From JAIOQJ01 sp963718635 (GTDB taxonomy: Bacteria > Planctomycetota > Planctomycetia > Gemmatales > Gemmataceae): a DNA stretch of 64,000 nt. The DNA lies in assembly GCA_963718635.1 (NCBI GenBank), contig OY970367.1, forward strand, positions 248,001 to 312,000, written 5' to 3'. The notes beneath the pieces are model-generated. The model made no database searches. It was not told where the DNA came from and saw nothing but the letters and a program-made list of their open reading frames with translations. This document shows positions 53,305 through 62,224 of this stretch, in pieces (within the stretch, counting starts at the first letter, position 1; each line of letters starts with the position of its first letter). A program made the translations under genes and the position numbers.

Positions 53305-55223
53305 TCAAAAAGGTGTCAGGACCCTTTAATCCGTGACACGGATTAAAGGGTCCTGACACGAATGGCACTTCCACCACATTTAGAGTACGCACCTTCCACG
53401 GGTCGCTCGTCCTGAGCGTATTTGACGCGGCCTGAGATTGTTAGGCCGCGAATTTTCCGGCTGGGCTTGAAACAGCGGCGGACCTTCCTTATCCTGTCGA
53501 TGTTTCCGGACCTTCCTTGTCCTCATGGCGTTCGCAATTCTGCGACGGACAGGGAAGGTCCCTTTATGGCATTCTATAGCCCGCACGGCCTCGGGTCGCG
53601 GTACAAAACATTTCTGCGCTGCCACGTTCAAGATGAAGGGCTCCCCTTCGCCAAGGCTTTGACCGAACTACAAATCGAGCAGGCGGCTCGGGCCGAGAAT
53701 CTTTATTTCGGCGCCGACGAAGGCTGCGTCTATACCCCGGCGATGACGACTTGGGCTTTCGTCGGCCAATATCTTTCGGTTAGCACCACTTGTGTCACGG
53801 CCGTCGCGCGCGTCATGGTGCTGATGGTCGCTCTCGGCCGCGAACCTTGCTCGCCAGCGACCGGCGCGTACTGCAAGGCACGCGCGAAACTGCCGGAAGC
53901 TTTTCTTCGTCGTTTGACGGGTGAAGTCGGCAATGGCGTGGAAGACGAAGCGCCGGATTCATGGCGCTGGCGCAACCGGCGAACGCTGCTCGTCGATGGC
54001 TTCGAGACCATCCTCGACGACACCGAAGCCAATCAACACGAGTACCCGCAACCCAAAACGCAAAAGCCCGGACTCGGCTTTCCGATGATACGCGTGGTCG
54101 TGTTGCTGGCCGTGGCGACGGCCGTGATCATCGACGCGGCCATGGGCCCGTACGCAGGCAAAAAGACAGGCGAGACCGCGCTGTTTCGGCAATTGATCGA
54201 GCGGCTGCGACAGGGCGACATCGTCGTGGCCGATCGCTACTATTGCTCGTATTTCATGATCGCGTTGCTGCAACAACGCGGCGTGGATGCCACGTTTCGC
54301 CTGCATCAAAAGCGTCGGTACGATTTCCGCGGCGGCGAACGGCTGGGCCGCAACGATCACATCGTCGTCTGGCATCGGCCGCAGCGACCAACCTGGATGG
54401 ACGAGGCGACCTACGCCGCCATCCCCGAAACCATGCGCATCCGCGAAACGCGTTTCGCGGTCGATGAACCGGGTTATCGCAGCAAGGAAATCATTGTGGC
54501 GACCACGTTGTTGGACCACGATACATACTCGCCCTCCGACATCGCGGATCTCTATCACCAACGGTGGCAGGCGGAACTCGATATCCGTTCGATCAAAACA
54601 ACGCTCGGCATGGAGATGATTCATTGCAAGACGCCCGCGATGTCGCGCAAGGCGATATGGGCGCACTTGCTCGGCTACAATCTGGTGCGCAAGACCGCTG
54701 CTCAAGCGGCTTGGCAAAAGAGTTTGACCCCAAGGCAAATCAGCTTTGCCGGCGCATTGCAAACCCTTGAAACGTTTCGTTGGTTGTTGATCGCCGGCGC
54801 CGACGACCAAATGAAATTTGTCTATCGAGTCTTGCTCGACGCCATCGCCACCCATCGCGTCGGCAGTCGGCCGGGCCGGGTCGAACCACGCCGAATCAAA
54901 CGTCGCCGCGATCGCTATCAGAAGCTGGGCAAGCCCCGCGCTCAAGCGCGCCAAGCCGCCATGAACGGCCAGCAATAACACACCCGTGAATGCCGAAAAT
55001 AAGTCAAAGGAGAAAATTAGAGTCGATTCCAACACTCAATATTTTCACGCTCGACTGGGGCGACGCGCCACCGGTGCGCGCCACCACTGCAGGCAGCATC
55101 TGTCTCCAACAACAAGTCGCCCAATCAGAAAACAGATGTACGCCGCCACTTGCCAAAACCGCAACATGTTGCTGTGCAATATCTTGCGCAGGGAAGTGCT
55201 ATTCGGTCCTGACACCTTTTTGA
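53305..55223 (+). mobile_element. IS4-family insertion sequence (about 1.92 kb)
   Basis: Ends are TCAAAAAGGTGTCAGGACC (53305-53323) and its exact complement (55205-55223), a 19-bp perfect terminal inverted repeat. A 47-base perfect palindrome (53313-53359, GTGTCAGG...CCTGACAC) lies inside the left end. The transposase is at 53566-54978. Bases 54979-55204 are non-coding. No clear target duplication is visible. Confidence 0.8.
53566..54978 (+). CDS. IS4-family DDE transposase
   Basis: A 470-residue transposase. DDE motifs: TLLVDGFETILDD (first Asp), IVVADRYYCSYFMIALL (second Asp), and the IS4 YREK signature as YHQRWQAELDIRSIKTTLG (the Glu in QAE and the Lys in SIK). A basic C-terminal tail (RRIKRRRDRYQKLGKPRAQ) follows. 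The ATG at 53566 (MAFYSPHGLG) is preferred to the upstream frame. Members move by cut-and-paste. The gene appears intact, so the element may still be active. Confidence 0.92.
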   Translation: MAFYSPHGLGSRYKTFLRCHVQDEGLPFAKALTELQIEQAARAENLYFGADEGCVYTPAMTTWAFVGQYLSVSTTCVTAVARVMVLMVALGREPCSPATGAYCKARAKLPEAFLRRLTGEVGNGVEDEAPDSWRWRNRRTLLVDGFETILDDTEANQHEYPQPKTQKPGLGFPMIRVVVLLAVATAVIIDAAMGPYAGKKTGETALFRQLIERLRQGDIVVADRYYCSYFMIALLQQRGVDATFRLHQKRRYDFRGGERLGRNDHIVVWHRPQRPTWMDEATYAAIPETMRIRETRFAVDEPGYRSKEIIVATTLLDHDTYSPSDIADLYHQRWQAELDIRSIKTTLGMEMIHCKTPAMSRKAIWAHLLGYNLVRKTAAQAAWQKSLTPRQISFAGALQTLETFRWLLIAGADDQMKFVYRVLLDAIATHRVGSRPGRVEPRRIKRRRDRYQKLGKPRAQARQAAMNGQQ

Positions 55224-55235
55224 CAGGAGAAACCC

Positions 55236-56642
55236 ATGACTGAGTTAAGGTGGCATCCGGCAGCCAAAGCTTTTCCGCTGATGGCTGGCGCCGAGTTCGA
55301 TCAGTTTGTTGAAGACATCCGCGTCAATGGCCTGCGCAGGCCCATCGAGATCTACGAAGGCGAAGACTGGCCTGATGTCGTCGGCATGGGCATCGACGGC
55401 CGCAACCGCTCCGCGGCCTGCGCTCGCCTCGGCATCGAGCCCGCTGTCCGGATTCTCACGGACGAAGACATCGGCCCGAGCATTACCAGCTACATCATCT
55501 CCATCAACGTTGCCCGTCGAAATCTGAGCAGTTCCCAGGCGGCCATGGTGGGCGTCGAGCTCAAAGACCAGTTCCGAATGGAAAACGAAAGGCGACGGCT
55601 CGAGGGGTCCAAACGGGGTGGCCAAATCGCAAAGGCTATGTGCGCCGGGGTACCCCTTCTGGAAATATTTCCAGAAGGGCATTTCGCGGAAAATCGTGGG
55701 AAAACGGACACCTTCAGTCGTGAACAAGCCGCTCGCGCCGTCGGTTCCAACGGTCGTTACGTTCAGGATGCGGAGAACATCAACGCCTTATGTCCGTCCC
55801 TGGGCAAGATGGTTTTGGCGGGCTCGTTAACGATTCCGCAAGCGAAGGCCGCGCTGAAACTGCAGGACGACCAGTTCGAAGCCTTCAACGCGTTGGAGAG
55901 TGGCGCCATCACTCACGAGCAGTTTCGGCACTGGTGTCTTCTGAAGGATGAGCATCCCGATCTCTGGAAGCGTTTCCGGGCCGGCAGCCTGCCGTTGGAA
56001 GCGGCGATCGTTCAAGCCCGCAGCCGAGAGGCAGCTTCGCGCAAGATTCTTAAAGGCGCATTGAGCGAGCCGGACTTCCAGGCCGCCGCCCGCGCTCGCA
56101 TCTACGACACGATGTGCGAACTCGGCGCAAGCGCAACGCCCGAGCAGATTGCCGAGAAGGCGGATTTCAGCGTCCGGCTGGTGCGCGAAATCATCGATCC
56201 CGAGGCCGCGCCAGCCATCACCCGCGGCGAAGAGCACGGCATCGATGCCGAGACTAAGCGGCCCCTTTATCTGGCCAAGCCGGGCGAGCCGATGGATCGA
56301 CTCCGGCGACCGCTCGACGGCGCCATGCTGGAGATCTTCAAAGACGTTCCCGCTTTCAAGGCCGCGATGGAACAGACGGAAGCGCTTGAGAGGGCCGTGA
56401 TCGATCGCCAACTTCGGCCTTCCGGGAAACACTTTGATTTTCGCCAGGCGGGCGACTGTCTTCGGCGCACGAAAACGCTCATCGCCAGCGCGGAACCTTA
56501 CTGTGTTTGCCCTTCGTGCGGCGGCCGAGCCGATAAGTGCCCGACGTGCGCCAACGCCGGCTTTATAAGTTTGGGCGGCTACGAAAAGTTACATGTCGAT
56601 CTGCAGGAAGTGGCGGAGGGGTATCTGTTGCTTTCGGACTGA
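55236..56642 (+). CDS. ParB-N-domain protein with C-terminal zinc ribbon
   Basis: A 468-residue protein. Residues 1-90 form a ParB/Sulfiredoxin-like fold (FPLMAGAEFDQFVEDIRVNGLRRPIEIYEGE ... VGMGIDGRNRSAACARLG). A helix-turn-helix region is near REQAARAVGSNGRYVQDAENI. Near the C-terminus CVCPSCGGRADKCPTCANAGF is a DnaJ-like zinc ribbon. No ParA gene is adjacent, unlike chromosomal ParABS, so this is a stand-alone ParB-like DNA-binding protein of the accessory type. An AGGAGA ribosome site lies between the IS end and the ATG; the IS may have separated it from its promoter. Confidence 0.75.
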   Translation: MTELRWHPAAKAFPLMAGAEFDQFVEDIRVNGLRRPIEIYEGEDWPDVVGMGIDGRNRSAACARLGIEPAVRILTDEDIGPSITSYIISINVARRNLSSSQAAMVGVELKDQFRMENERRRLEGSKRGGQIAKAMCAGVPLLEIFPEGHFAENRGKTDTFSREQAARAVGSNGRYVQDAENINALCPSLGKMVLAGSLTIPQAKAALKLQDDQFEAFNALESGAITHEQFRHWCLLKDEHPDLWKRFRAGSLPLEAAIVQARSREAASRKILKGALSEPDFQAAARARIYDTMCELGASATPEQIAEKADFSVRLVREIIDPEAAPAITRGEEHGIDAETKRPLYLAKPGEPMDRLRRPLDGAMLEIFKDVPAFKAAMEQTEALERAVIDRQLRPSGKHFDFRQAGDCLRRTKTLIASAEPYCVCPSCGGRADKCPTCANAGFISLGGYEKLHVDLQEVAEGYLLLSD

Positions 56643-56676
56643 AGGAGCTCTAACGAAGCTTGTTCAAACGAAAGCA

Positions 56677-56743
56677 CCGACAAAAAGATAGCGGCAAAAA
56701 TATAAAACTCATTCTGATTTTTTTGCCGGTATCTTTTTGCCGG
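56677..56743. terminator. Bidirectional terminator-like hairpin
   Basis: Left arm 56677-56700 (CCGACAAAAAGATAGCGGCA...) pairs with right arm 56720-56743 (...TGCCGGTATCTTTTTGCCGG) with two mismatches, A/T-rich on both sides. It lies just after the ParB-like gene. Confidence 0.6.
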
Positions 56744-56852
56744 AGTCTTTTCTAATGAAACGCACATAGAGATTAAACGCGCTTGCTTGCGTCTTCGCCC
56801 TGCCTCACAACAAACGCGAGGCAGAGCCTCGACGCCCCGTTACCAGGCAGAG

Positions 56853-56964
56853 CCTGGTAACGAGTTTGGTGGCCTGGTAACGAGTTTGGTGGCCTGGTAA
56901 CGAGTTTGGTGGCCTGGCAACGAGTTTGGTGGCCTGGCAACGAGTTTGGTGGCCTGGCAACGAG
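56853..56964. repeat. 20-bp tandem repeat, about 5.6 copies
   Basis: Unit CCTGGTAACGAGTTTGGTGG. The last three copies read CCTGGCAAC. It lies in the gap upstream of the ABC gene, which is otherwise empty. Confidence 0.9.
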
Positions 56965-57046
56965 TTGAAAATGCTCTTGCGTGCAGAAACCCTACCGGCT
57001 ATTTGCCTCGTTGGAACAACCAAGAGTTTCGCGCGTCGAGGCCGTA

Positions 57047-57814
57047 ATGTCGGATTTGATCGCTATCGTTATCGACAACATCTCGGTTCGCTACGGCCGA
57101 TTGCCTGCGGTTGAAAACGTGACGATGCACGTCCACGCGGGTGAGATCGTTGGGTTGCTTGGCCCCAACGGCTCGGGCAAGAGTTCGACGTTGGCCGCAA
57201 TCGCCGGGTTGAAGAATTTAAGCTCGGGCGCCATTCGCGTTAATGGAAAGTCGCGGCTCGCCGAGCCACGCGCGTATGCCCGGCAAATTGGGTTCGTCCC
57301 TCAGGAAGTGGCGCTTTACGAGGAGTTATCCGCTAGCGCCAACCTCGACTTTGTCGGCTCGCTCTATTCCCTTTCCCGGCGCGAACGGCGAGTCGCAGCA
57401 GGCCGCGTTCTCGATCAAGTCGGGCTAGCGGATCGGGCAGGCCAACTCGTCTCCACTTACTCCGGCGGCATGCGCCGCCGGCTGAACATTGCTTGCGCCC
57501 TGATGCATCAACCTTCAGTGCTGCTTCTCGACGAACCAAGCGTTGCTCTGGATGTCGAATCGCGAGATCTCCTTTTTGATTTGCTCGATGACTGTCGCAA
57601 TGAAGGGTGCGCGATCGTTCTCACCACACATCATCTGCATGAAGTGAAGGAGATTTGCGACCGTGTCGGCGTTCTGCAAGCCGGACGTCTGACAGCACTT
57701 GGCACACCAGCGGAATTATTTAGCACGGCCGCGGAGATGAGCCGGGCTTATCGCATCAGCCCTACGCTGCTGCCTTTCCCGACACCGAAGGATCTGGCAT
57801 GTTCCGCGAGCTAA
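57047..57814 (+). CDS. ABC transporter ATP-binding protein
   Basis: A 255-residue protein from the ATG at 57047 (MSDLIAIVIDNISVRYG). Walker A is GPNGSGKSS (about residue 41), the Q-loop is GFVPQEVALYEEL, the signature STYSGGMRRRL, Walker B VLLLDEPSVALD, and the H-loop LTTHHL. The GGMRRRL form and the LDVESRDL segment fit ABC-2-type exporters of the NatA/CcmA group. It overlaps the permease gene by 16 bases. The substrate is unknown. Confidence 0.92.
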   Translation: MSDLIAIVIDNISVRYGRLPAVENVTMHVHAGEIVGLLGPNGSGKSSTLAAIAGLKNLSSGAIRVNGKSRLAEPRAYARQIGFVPQEVALYEELSASANLDFVGSLYSLSRRERRVAAGRVLDQVGLADRAGQLVSTYSGGMRRRLNIACALMHQPSVLLLDEPSVALDVESRDLLFDLLDDCRNEGCAIVLTTHHLHEVKEICDRVGVLQAGRLTALGTPAELFSTAAEMSRAYRISPTLLPFPTPKDLACSAS

Positions 57815-58951
57815 TACTGCTGATCGCGCTGCGCACGAAGACTGGCAGCTCTTCATAGCCGACCGCCGAGCCATGGTTCTCTGCTTCGCGACGCCGATCG
57901 TGCTGGCATCCGCTTTTGGCGTCATTTTCGATCGGCCTGCGGAACAGGCCGTGCGAAACAAGTTGGCATTGCTGGTCGTCGTGGAAGACGACACGGCTTC
58001 AACCCGTTCAATGATTGCAGCCTTACAAGCGAATGACAAAATCGAGGTTCGATTGATCGATCGGGCGAACGCGGAAAAGGAAATCGCTCAGCGCTCGTCC
58101 TCCGTGGCGGTGATCATTCCGAAGGGTTGGGGCAACGTGGAAACGGCGGCTTCCATCGTCTTGCTCCATCATCCGCTGGCTCAGATGGAGAGCCATTGGG
58201 CGGAAGGCGTGTTGACTGAAACCGTCGTGAAGCAGAAGGCGGCTGAGTTGCTGGCGCCCTTTAACTTCAGCATGAACAAGCCATTCGAAATCGAAAGGCG
58301 AGCGCTGCCGGAAGAGAACGTGCATCCGTTCAATAGCCGGAGCCACAGTTTTAGCGGCATGACGCTGCAATATCTCCTCTTCTGGGGGATGGAGTGCGGC
58401 CTATTGCTGCTGCGCGAAAGAGAACGCGGCATCTGGATGCGGGTGGCGCAGCCCCCGTCTCGTTGACGACCGCGTTGCTGAGCCGAGCGCTTTCCACGGC
58501 CCTGATCGCTTCCATGCAGATCGCGACCACCTTCACCTTTGGCTATTTGGTGTTCGGCGTGACCGTTACCGGATCGTTCTTCGGCTTCCTGCTCCTGGCT
58601 ATAGGCGTCAGCCTGTTGGCGGCCGGCCTCGGTTTGCTCATCGCTTCGCTCGGGCAGACCGAAGCCAGCGCGCGAAGCCTGTTCATCGTCGTCATCCTGG
58701 GCGCTTCCATGCTGGGGGGCCTTTGGCTGCCCGCTTTCTTGCTGCCGAATTGGGTGCAAGAGTGGTCGCGCGTTCTACCGACGAGTTGGGCCATCCGTGC
58801 CTTCGATGGAGTGACTTGGCAAGGCGCCGGCCTTCCGGCGCTGTTGCCTTGTTTGGCCGTTATCAACGCGTTTGCGGTTGGCTTTTTTGTGTTAGCCATC
58901 GGACGATTCCACTGGTGCGAAACGCGCTTGCGGCGCGGAGGGATTGCATGA
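57799..58951 (+). CDS. ABC-2 transporter permease, two one-base shifts
   Basis: The ATG at 57799 gives MFRELILLIALRT then stops early. Near 57835 the next frame gives DWQLFIADRRAMVLCFATP, matching ABC-2 permeases, and runs on to RERERGIWMRV. At about 58452 (C5 run) the frame shifts again into APVSLTTALLSRALSTALIASMQI. The joined product of about 383 residues has the usual N-terminal helix, a large extracytoplasmic loop (58000-58350) and a C-terminal block of about five helices (FLLLAIGVSLLAAGLGLLI, SLFIVVILGASMLGGLWLP). It is the membrane partner of the ATPase just upstream. Confidence 0.75.
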
Positions 58952-59559
58952 AACGATCATTGATTCAACTACTCGCCGTGGCGATTCTCTTGCTGCTCGC
59001 TCACGATGTCACTGCGCAGCCGGCGCAACGGCCCGAAAATCCGCCGGTGAAACTTGCACTGGAAGATCAGTTTGAAGTCGCTCGCGACATCACGGCCTAT
59101 CGGGGCCAAGTCCTCGTTCTCCTCTATGGCGATCGCAAAGGCATGCCCGCGAACAAAGAGCTCGGCGAGCGCCTGCAGGTCCAGTATCACCCGACGGCGA
59201 AGGGGCTGACGCCCTCCGAAGCCGCGAAGGCGCCGGTGACTCCGCTTCCCGGATTGGCGCAGGGCGTGCGCTCGCCCGATGTCAAAGTCATGCCGGTGGC
59301 GGTTATCGGTCAAGTTCCGGAATTGGTGAGGAATATCATCCGGAATCGGGTGAAGAAGGAAGCCGGCGACTCGATCGTCTTGCTCGATTTCAGCACGAAA
59401 ATGAAGGACGAATTCGGCATGACCGACGGCGAACCCAACCTAGCCCTGATCGATGCCAAAGGGCGCGTCCGCCTCAAAATGAGCGGCGCACTTAATGCAA
59501 CCAACTACCAGAAACTGACGCAGTGGATCGACTTTCTACGCAACGAAGCCGTGAAATGA
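58948..59559 (+). CDS. Secreted protein, thioredoxin-like fold suspected
   Basis: A 203-residue product whose ATG overlaps the permease stop (ATGA). A signal peptide (MKRSLIQLLAVAILLLLAHDVTA) is followed by an alpha/beta domain with VARDITAYRGQVLVLLYGDRKG, SPDVKVMPVAVIGQVPELVRNIIRNRVKK and SIVLLDFSTKMKDEFGMTDGEPNLALIDAKGRVRLKMSG. The strand order and the 'G-R-V-R' end resemble a redoxin/YtfJ fold, but there is no active-site CxxC. It may be an accessory of the exporter. The assignment is tentative. Confidence 0.6.
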   Translation: MKRSLIQLLAVAILLLLAHDVTAQPAQRPENPPVKLALEDQFEVARDITAYRGQVLVLLYGDRKGMPANKELGERLQVQYHPTAKGLTPSEAAKAPVTPLPGLAQGVRSPDVKVMPVAVIGQVPELVRNIIRNRVKKEAGDSIVLLDFSTKMKDEFGMTDGEPNLALIDAKGRVRLKMSGALNATNYQKLTQWIDFLRNEAVK

Positions 59560-59577
59560 ACTTGCTAGCAATAAGGC

Positions 59578-60021
59578 TTATCGACTCAGTTTCTTCTCGA
59601 TTTCCGTCCAAGTATCGTCGATGACTTTATGGGCAGCCGAAGAGATAAGGCCCTTGGGAACGAGTTTCAACAAACCGGTGAGTTCGACAATCTGAGCCGT
59701 CCAATGCACCTGCGTGCCAGCGTCAATCCCGTGGAGATGGATGTCGGCCTTGACCGTGCTCGTGGCGCCGATGCCCCGGCTCAAGATTTGAATAGCAATG
59801 GCGCTAGGCGAAAGGCGCCGAACGATTTCCATCGTGATATCGAGCTTGGCCCGCACGAACGAAAAATTCGGCTGCAGCTTCCAGACAGCGCGATCCGCGC
59901 TCTGTTCGACGATTTGCTCGACGTCCTTCAAACAACTGACTAAAAACGACGCATCGCTCAGGTTGGCAAAAACCTCGGCGGGAGGAAGCGTCAGCGATCG
60001 TACACCTTCGAAGGAGATCAT
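59578..60021 (-). CDS. SRPBCC/CoxG-like protein
   Basis: A 147-residue single-domain protein. LTLPPAEVFANLSDASFLVSCLKDVEQI at the start, WKLQPNFSFVRAKLDITMEIV and GTQVHWTAQIVELTGLLKLVPKGLI fit the helix-grip (SRPBCC) fold of the CoxG type, which binds lipid or quinone-like molecules. No signal peptide is present. It is convergent to the exporter operon. Confidence 0.8.
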   Translation of the reverse strand: MISFEGVRSLTLPPAEVFANLSDASFLVSCLKDVEQIVEQSADRAVWKLQPNFSFVRAKLDITMEIVRRLSPSAIAIQILSRGIGATSTVKADIHLHGIDAGTQVHWTAQIVELTGLLKLVPKGLISSAAHKVIDDTWTEIEKKLSR

Positions 60022-60070
60022 GAGGGTATTATACGCGCTCTAGCTGGTTCAGGCTCGTGCGAACCGTACA

Positions 60071-60122
60071 AGCCTGAAGCGCCAGCGAAGAACGAGTGAA
60101 CTCTTCGCTGGCGCTTCAGGCT
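60071..60122. repeat. Palindrome between genes
   Basis: Arms AGCCTGAAGCGCCAGCGAAG and CTTCGCTGGCGCTTCAGGCT pair perfectly around a 12-base loop. Confidence 0.8.
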
Positions 60123-60147
60123 CGTGAGCACGCTATATACCGCCCGC

Positions 60148-60762
60148 TTACTCTTCGTCGCCACCACCGGCTTCGCTGTGTCCGCCGCCTTTCTTGAACA
60201 TGGAATCGATGGCGATGGCAGCGCCCAAGACCAAGATTTTTGCGTTCACGTCGTCGGCGTACTTCGGAGCGATTTGAACGCCATAAGCGCCGGCGGAGGT
60301 GAGCAGTGCCTTCATGCCGCCCACGCCGCTTTTGGAAACCGCGCCGATCTCGGCGCCGCCATCGGGCGAGATGAACTTGTAGTCCGACTTGAACATCTTG
60401 CCGGTCACTTCGGCGAAGTGCTTGCCGTTCGCGTCGTAGACGTGAAAGCCGCCGGACAGGCTGAACGCCTTCGCTTTGTAACGGCCGATCACTTTGCCGG
60501 CGCCATTGAGGACCTGGATCTTTTTGAAGATGAGCCCTTTGCGCCGAACGGTCAGCACCGGCTTCTGATTCGAAACCTGCTTGACGATGATCGTGTCTTT
60601 GCCCCCGCCGCCGACCATCCCCAGCAACATCCCCATCAGGCCTTTTTTGGAAGCCGTTGATGCGAGCACGTCACCCGTTTCCGCATCGACGATGTCATAT
60701 GTCTTTTTGGACGACAGCATCTTTTTCTGTGTCTTCACGACGAATTTTGATTTTTCGAGCAT
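60148..60762 (-). CDS. LURP-one/scramblase-like protein
   Basis: A 204-residue protein from the ATG at 60762 with AGGTG six bases upstream. FVVKTQKKMLSSKKTYDIVDAETGDVL, VLTVRRKGLIFKKIQVLN and FSLSGGFHVYDANGKHFAEVTGK give the twelve-stranded barrel pattern of the LURP-one-related/phospholipid scramblase fold. A Gly-rich loop (LLGMVGGGGKD) and a hydrophobic C-terminal helix (ILVLGAAIAIDSMF) follow, ending in a Gly/Glu tail. No membrane anchor is certain. The function is unknown. Confidence 0.75.
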   Translation of the reverse strand: MLEKSKFVVKTQKKMLSSKKTYDIVDAETGDVLASTASKKGLMGMLLGMVGGGGKDTIIVKQVSNQKPVLTVRRKGLIFKKIQVLNGAGKVIGRYKAKAFSLSGGFHVYDANGKHFAEVTGKMFKSDYKFISPDGGAEIGAVSKSGVGGMKALLTSAGAYGVQIAPKYADDVNAKILVLGAAIAIDSMFKKGGGHSEAGGGDEE

Positions 60763-60851
60763 TACAAGCACCTGGGTGGAAAAATGAAGTTTGAGCGTAG
60801 AGCAAGCTGGAAAGCAAGCGTAAACTTTTTACGAGGTTAAAGTGAGAGAGC

Positions 60852-60912
60852 AAGTAGCGAGCCGGGAGCGTGAGCGACTGGAGCAATCCGCGCTCCAGTC
60901 GCTCACGCCTCG
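60852..60912. repeat. Palindrome related to 47869-47953
   Basis: GCGAGCCGGGAGCGTGAGCG on the left; CGCTCCAGTCGCTCACGCCT on the right. Shared core AGCGACTGGAGC/GCTCCAGTCGCT. Confidence 0.7.
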
Positions 60913-60924
60913 CCAGCGCGACTC

Positions 60925-61374
60925 TTACCCAAGCAGTGATTTCTCGAAAATCACGAGATTATCGCCCCTGTCCGCATCCCAGCGAATGCCGACGATGTCG
61001 TACCCTAGCGCGATCGAGAGGTGCAGCAACGGCCGATGCGAGTTGTGGCATTCGACCCGGATCGTTTCATATTCGTGCTGACGGGCCCAATCGTGGACGG
61101 CATCCATCAATTGCGAAGCAATGCCCATCCGCCGATAGTCGGCATGGACGCCGTAGAACCAGGCGAAGAAAGTGGTCGGCTTCAGTTCAAAACCGAGAAA
61201 GAACGCGACGGGTTGCTCTTTGACCCGCGCGATCATGTTCAAGATGTTGTAACGGCCCAGATAGCGCCGGCGAAATGATTCGATGTCCCGCGCCGGCCTG
61301 AAGATCTGGTTGTACAGTTCGACGATTGAAGGCAACTCTTCAATCCCCACGACATCGATCACGGCATCGGCCAT
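60925..61374 (-). CDS. GNAT-family N-acetyltransferase
   Basis: A 149-residue protein from the ATG at 61374. IARVKEQPVAFFLGFEL, FAWFYGVHADYRRMGIASQLMDAVHDWARQHEYETIRVECHNSHRPLLHLSIALGYDIVG contains the acetyl-CoA-binding A motif as RRMGIASQL and the C-terminal NSHR...LHLSIALGY block. This is the single-domain Gcn5-related fold; the substrate is unknown. The GNAT frame extends upstream but that part lacks character. Confidence 0.85.
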   Translation of the reverse strand: MADAVIDVVGIEELPSIVELYNQIFRPARDIESFRRRYLGRYNILNMIARVKEQPVAFFLGFELKPTTFFAWFYGVHADYRRMGIASQLMDAVHDWARQHEYETIRVECHNSHRPLLHLSIALGYDIVGIRWDADRGDNLVIFEKSLLG

Positions 61375-61456
61375 CGGTTTCCTCAAAATCGTCAGCAAGG
61401 GCGGACATTCCTGTCCACCCCTTGAATGCAACGGGCGAAGCCGGGCATAGTCCAAA

Positions 61457-62149
61457 TCAAGCACGATGGAGCGTGGCGATCAAGTCGGTCCAGGCGACGA
61501 CTTTCCAATCCGGCAACGGTTCCGTGGAAGAATCCTGCAGGTCTTCGGCGAGCAGAGCCGGGGCTTCCCCTTCGCTGTCGTCGTCATCGCTTTCGATCTC
61601 TTCGGCAGCATCGCCGACCAGGATATCATCTTCTTCGGGAACAACGATTCTCGGCGCCTTGGCGACCGGCGGCGCCGGCGCTTTCTTTTCTTCAGCCGCC
61701 ATCGCGGGAGAGGCCGGCGTTGCTTCGCCGCCGCTCTTTTTGCGGCGGCGACGCCGCCGGCGCTTCTTGCCCGCTACCTGACCATCGGTCGTTTCTCCAG
61801 GACCCGCCGATTCGTCCAGCGACCCTCCATCGTCGTCGCTCTCGAGCACTTCGTCCAAGACCGTGTCTTCGCCGGTCGGGTCGAAGTCGTCGACCTCGAC
61901 GTCGGGTTGGACTGGCTTAGCCGGATGTACGATCGGCAGCTTTTCTTCCGCGATATCGCCGAACTCCTCGGCCGCCGCTTCCGGCTCATGCGGACGCTTC
62001 GGCTCGCTCTTGCGTGGAACCGGCGTTGGCTTCGGCAATTCAACTGCCGGAGTCTTTGGGGACTTCGATGGCGTAGCGGGTTCAAGACCGAGATCGATCG
62101 CCAGCGAATCCCAACTCGAATCTTCAAAACTGTCCGATGGTCCGTTCAT
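61457..62149 (-). CDS. Disordered acidic protein with Arg/Lys run
   Basis: A 230-residue protein, mostly disordered: Pro/Glu/Ala-rich, with long acidic stretches (LDEVLESDDDGGSLDE, DDILVGDAAEEIESDDDD) and a basic run AGKKRRRRRRRKKSGGE. A short ordered end (PDWKVVAWTDLIATLHRA) follows. Such basic runs are typical of nucleic-acid-binding proteins in this phylum. No domain was recognised. Confidence 0.7.
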   Translation of the reverse strand: MNGPSDSFEDSSWDSLAIDLGLEPATPSKSPKTPAVELPKPTPVPRKSEPKRPHEPEAAAEEFGDIAEEKLPIVHPAKPVQPDVEVDDFDPTGEDTVLDEVLESDDDGGSLDESAGPGETTDGQVAGKKRRRRRRRKKSGGEATPASPAMAAEEKKAPAPPVAKAPRIVVPEEDDILVGDAAEEIESDDDDSEGEAPALLAEDLQDSSTEPLPDWKVVAWTDLIATLHRA

Positions 62150-62224
62150 AGTCGTCCAAATGCGATAAAGAAGCGATGGCTATTCGACGCTTCGGTTGAT
62201 TATAGCAATTTCGTGGATGGCCTG

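Noticed and set aside
53959..55035. 358-codon minus-strand ORF
   Set aside because: Antisense to the IS4 transposase, which shows the YREK motif.
56853..56964. CRISPR-like tandem repeat
   Set aside because: Units are directly adjacent with no spacers.
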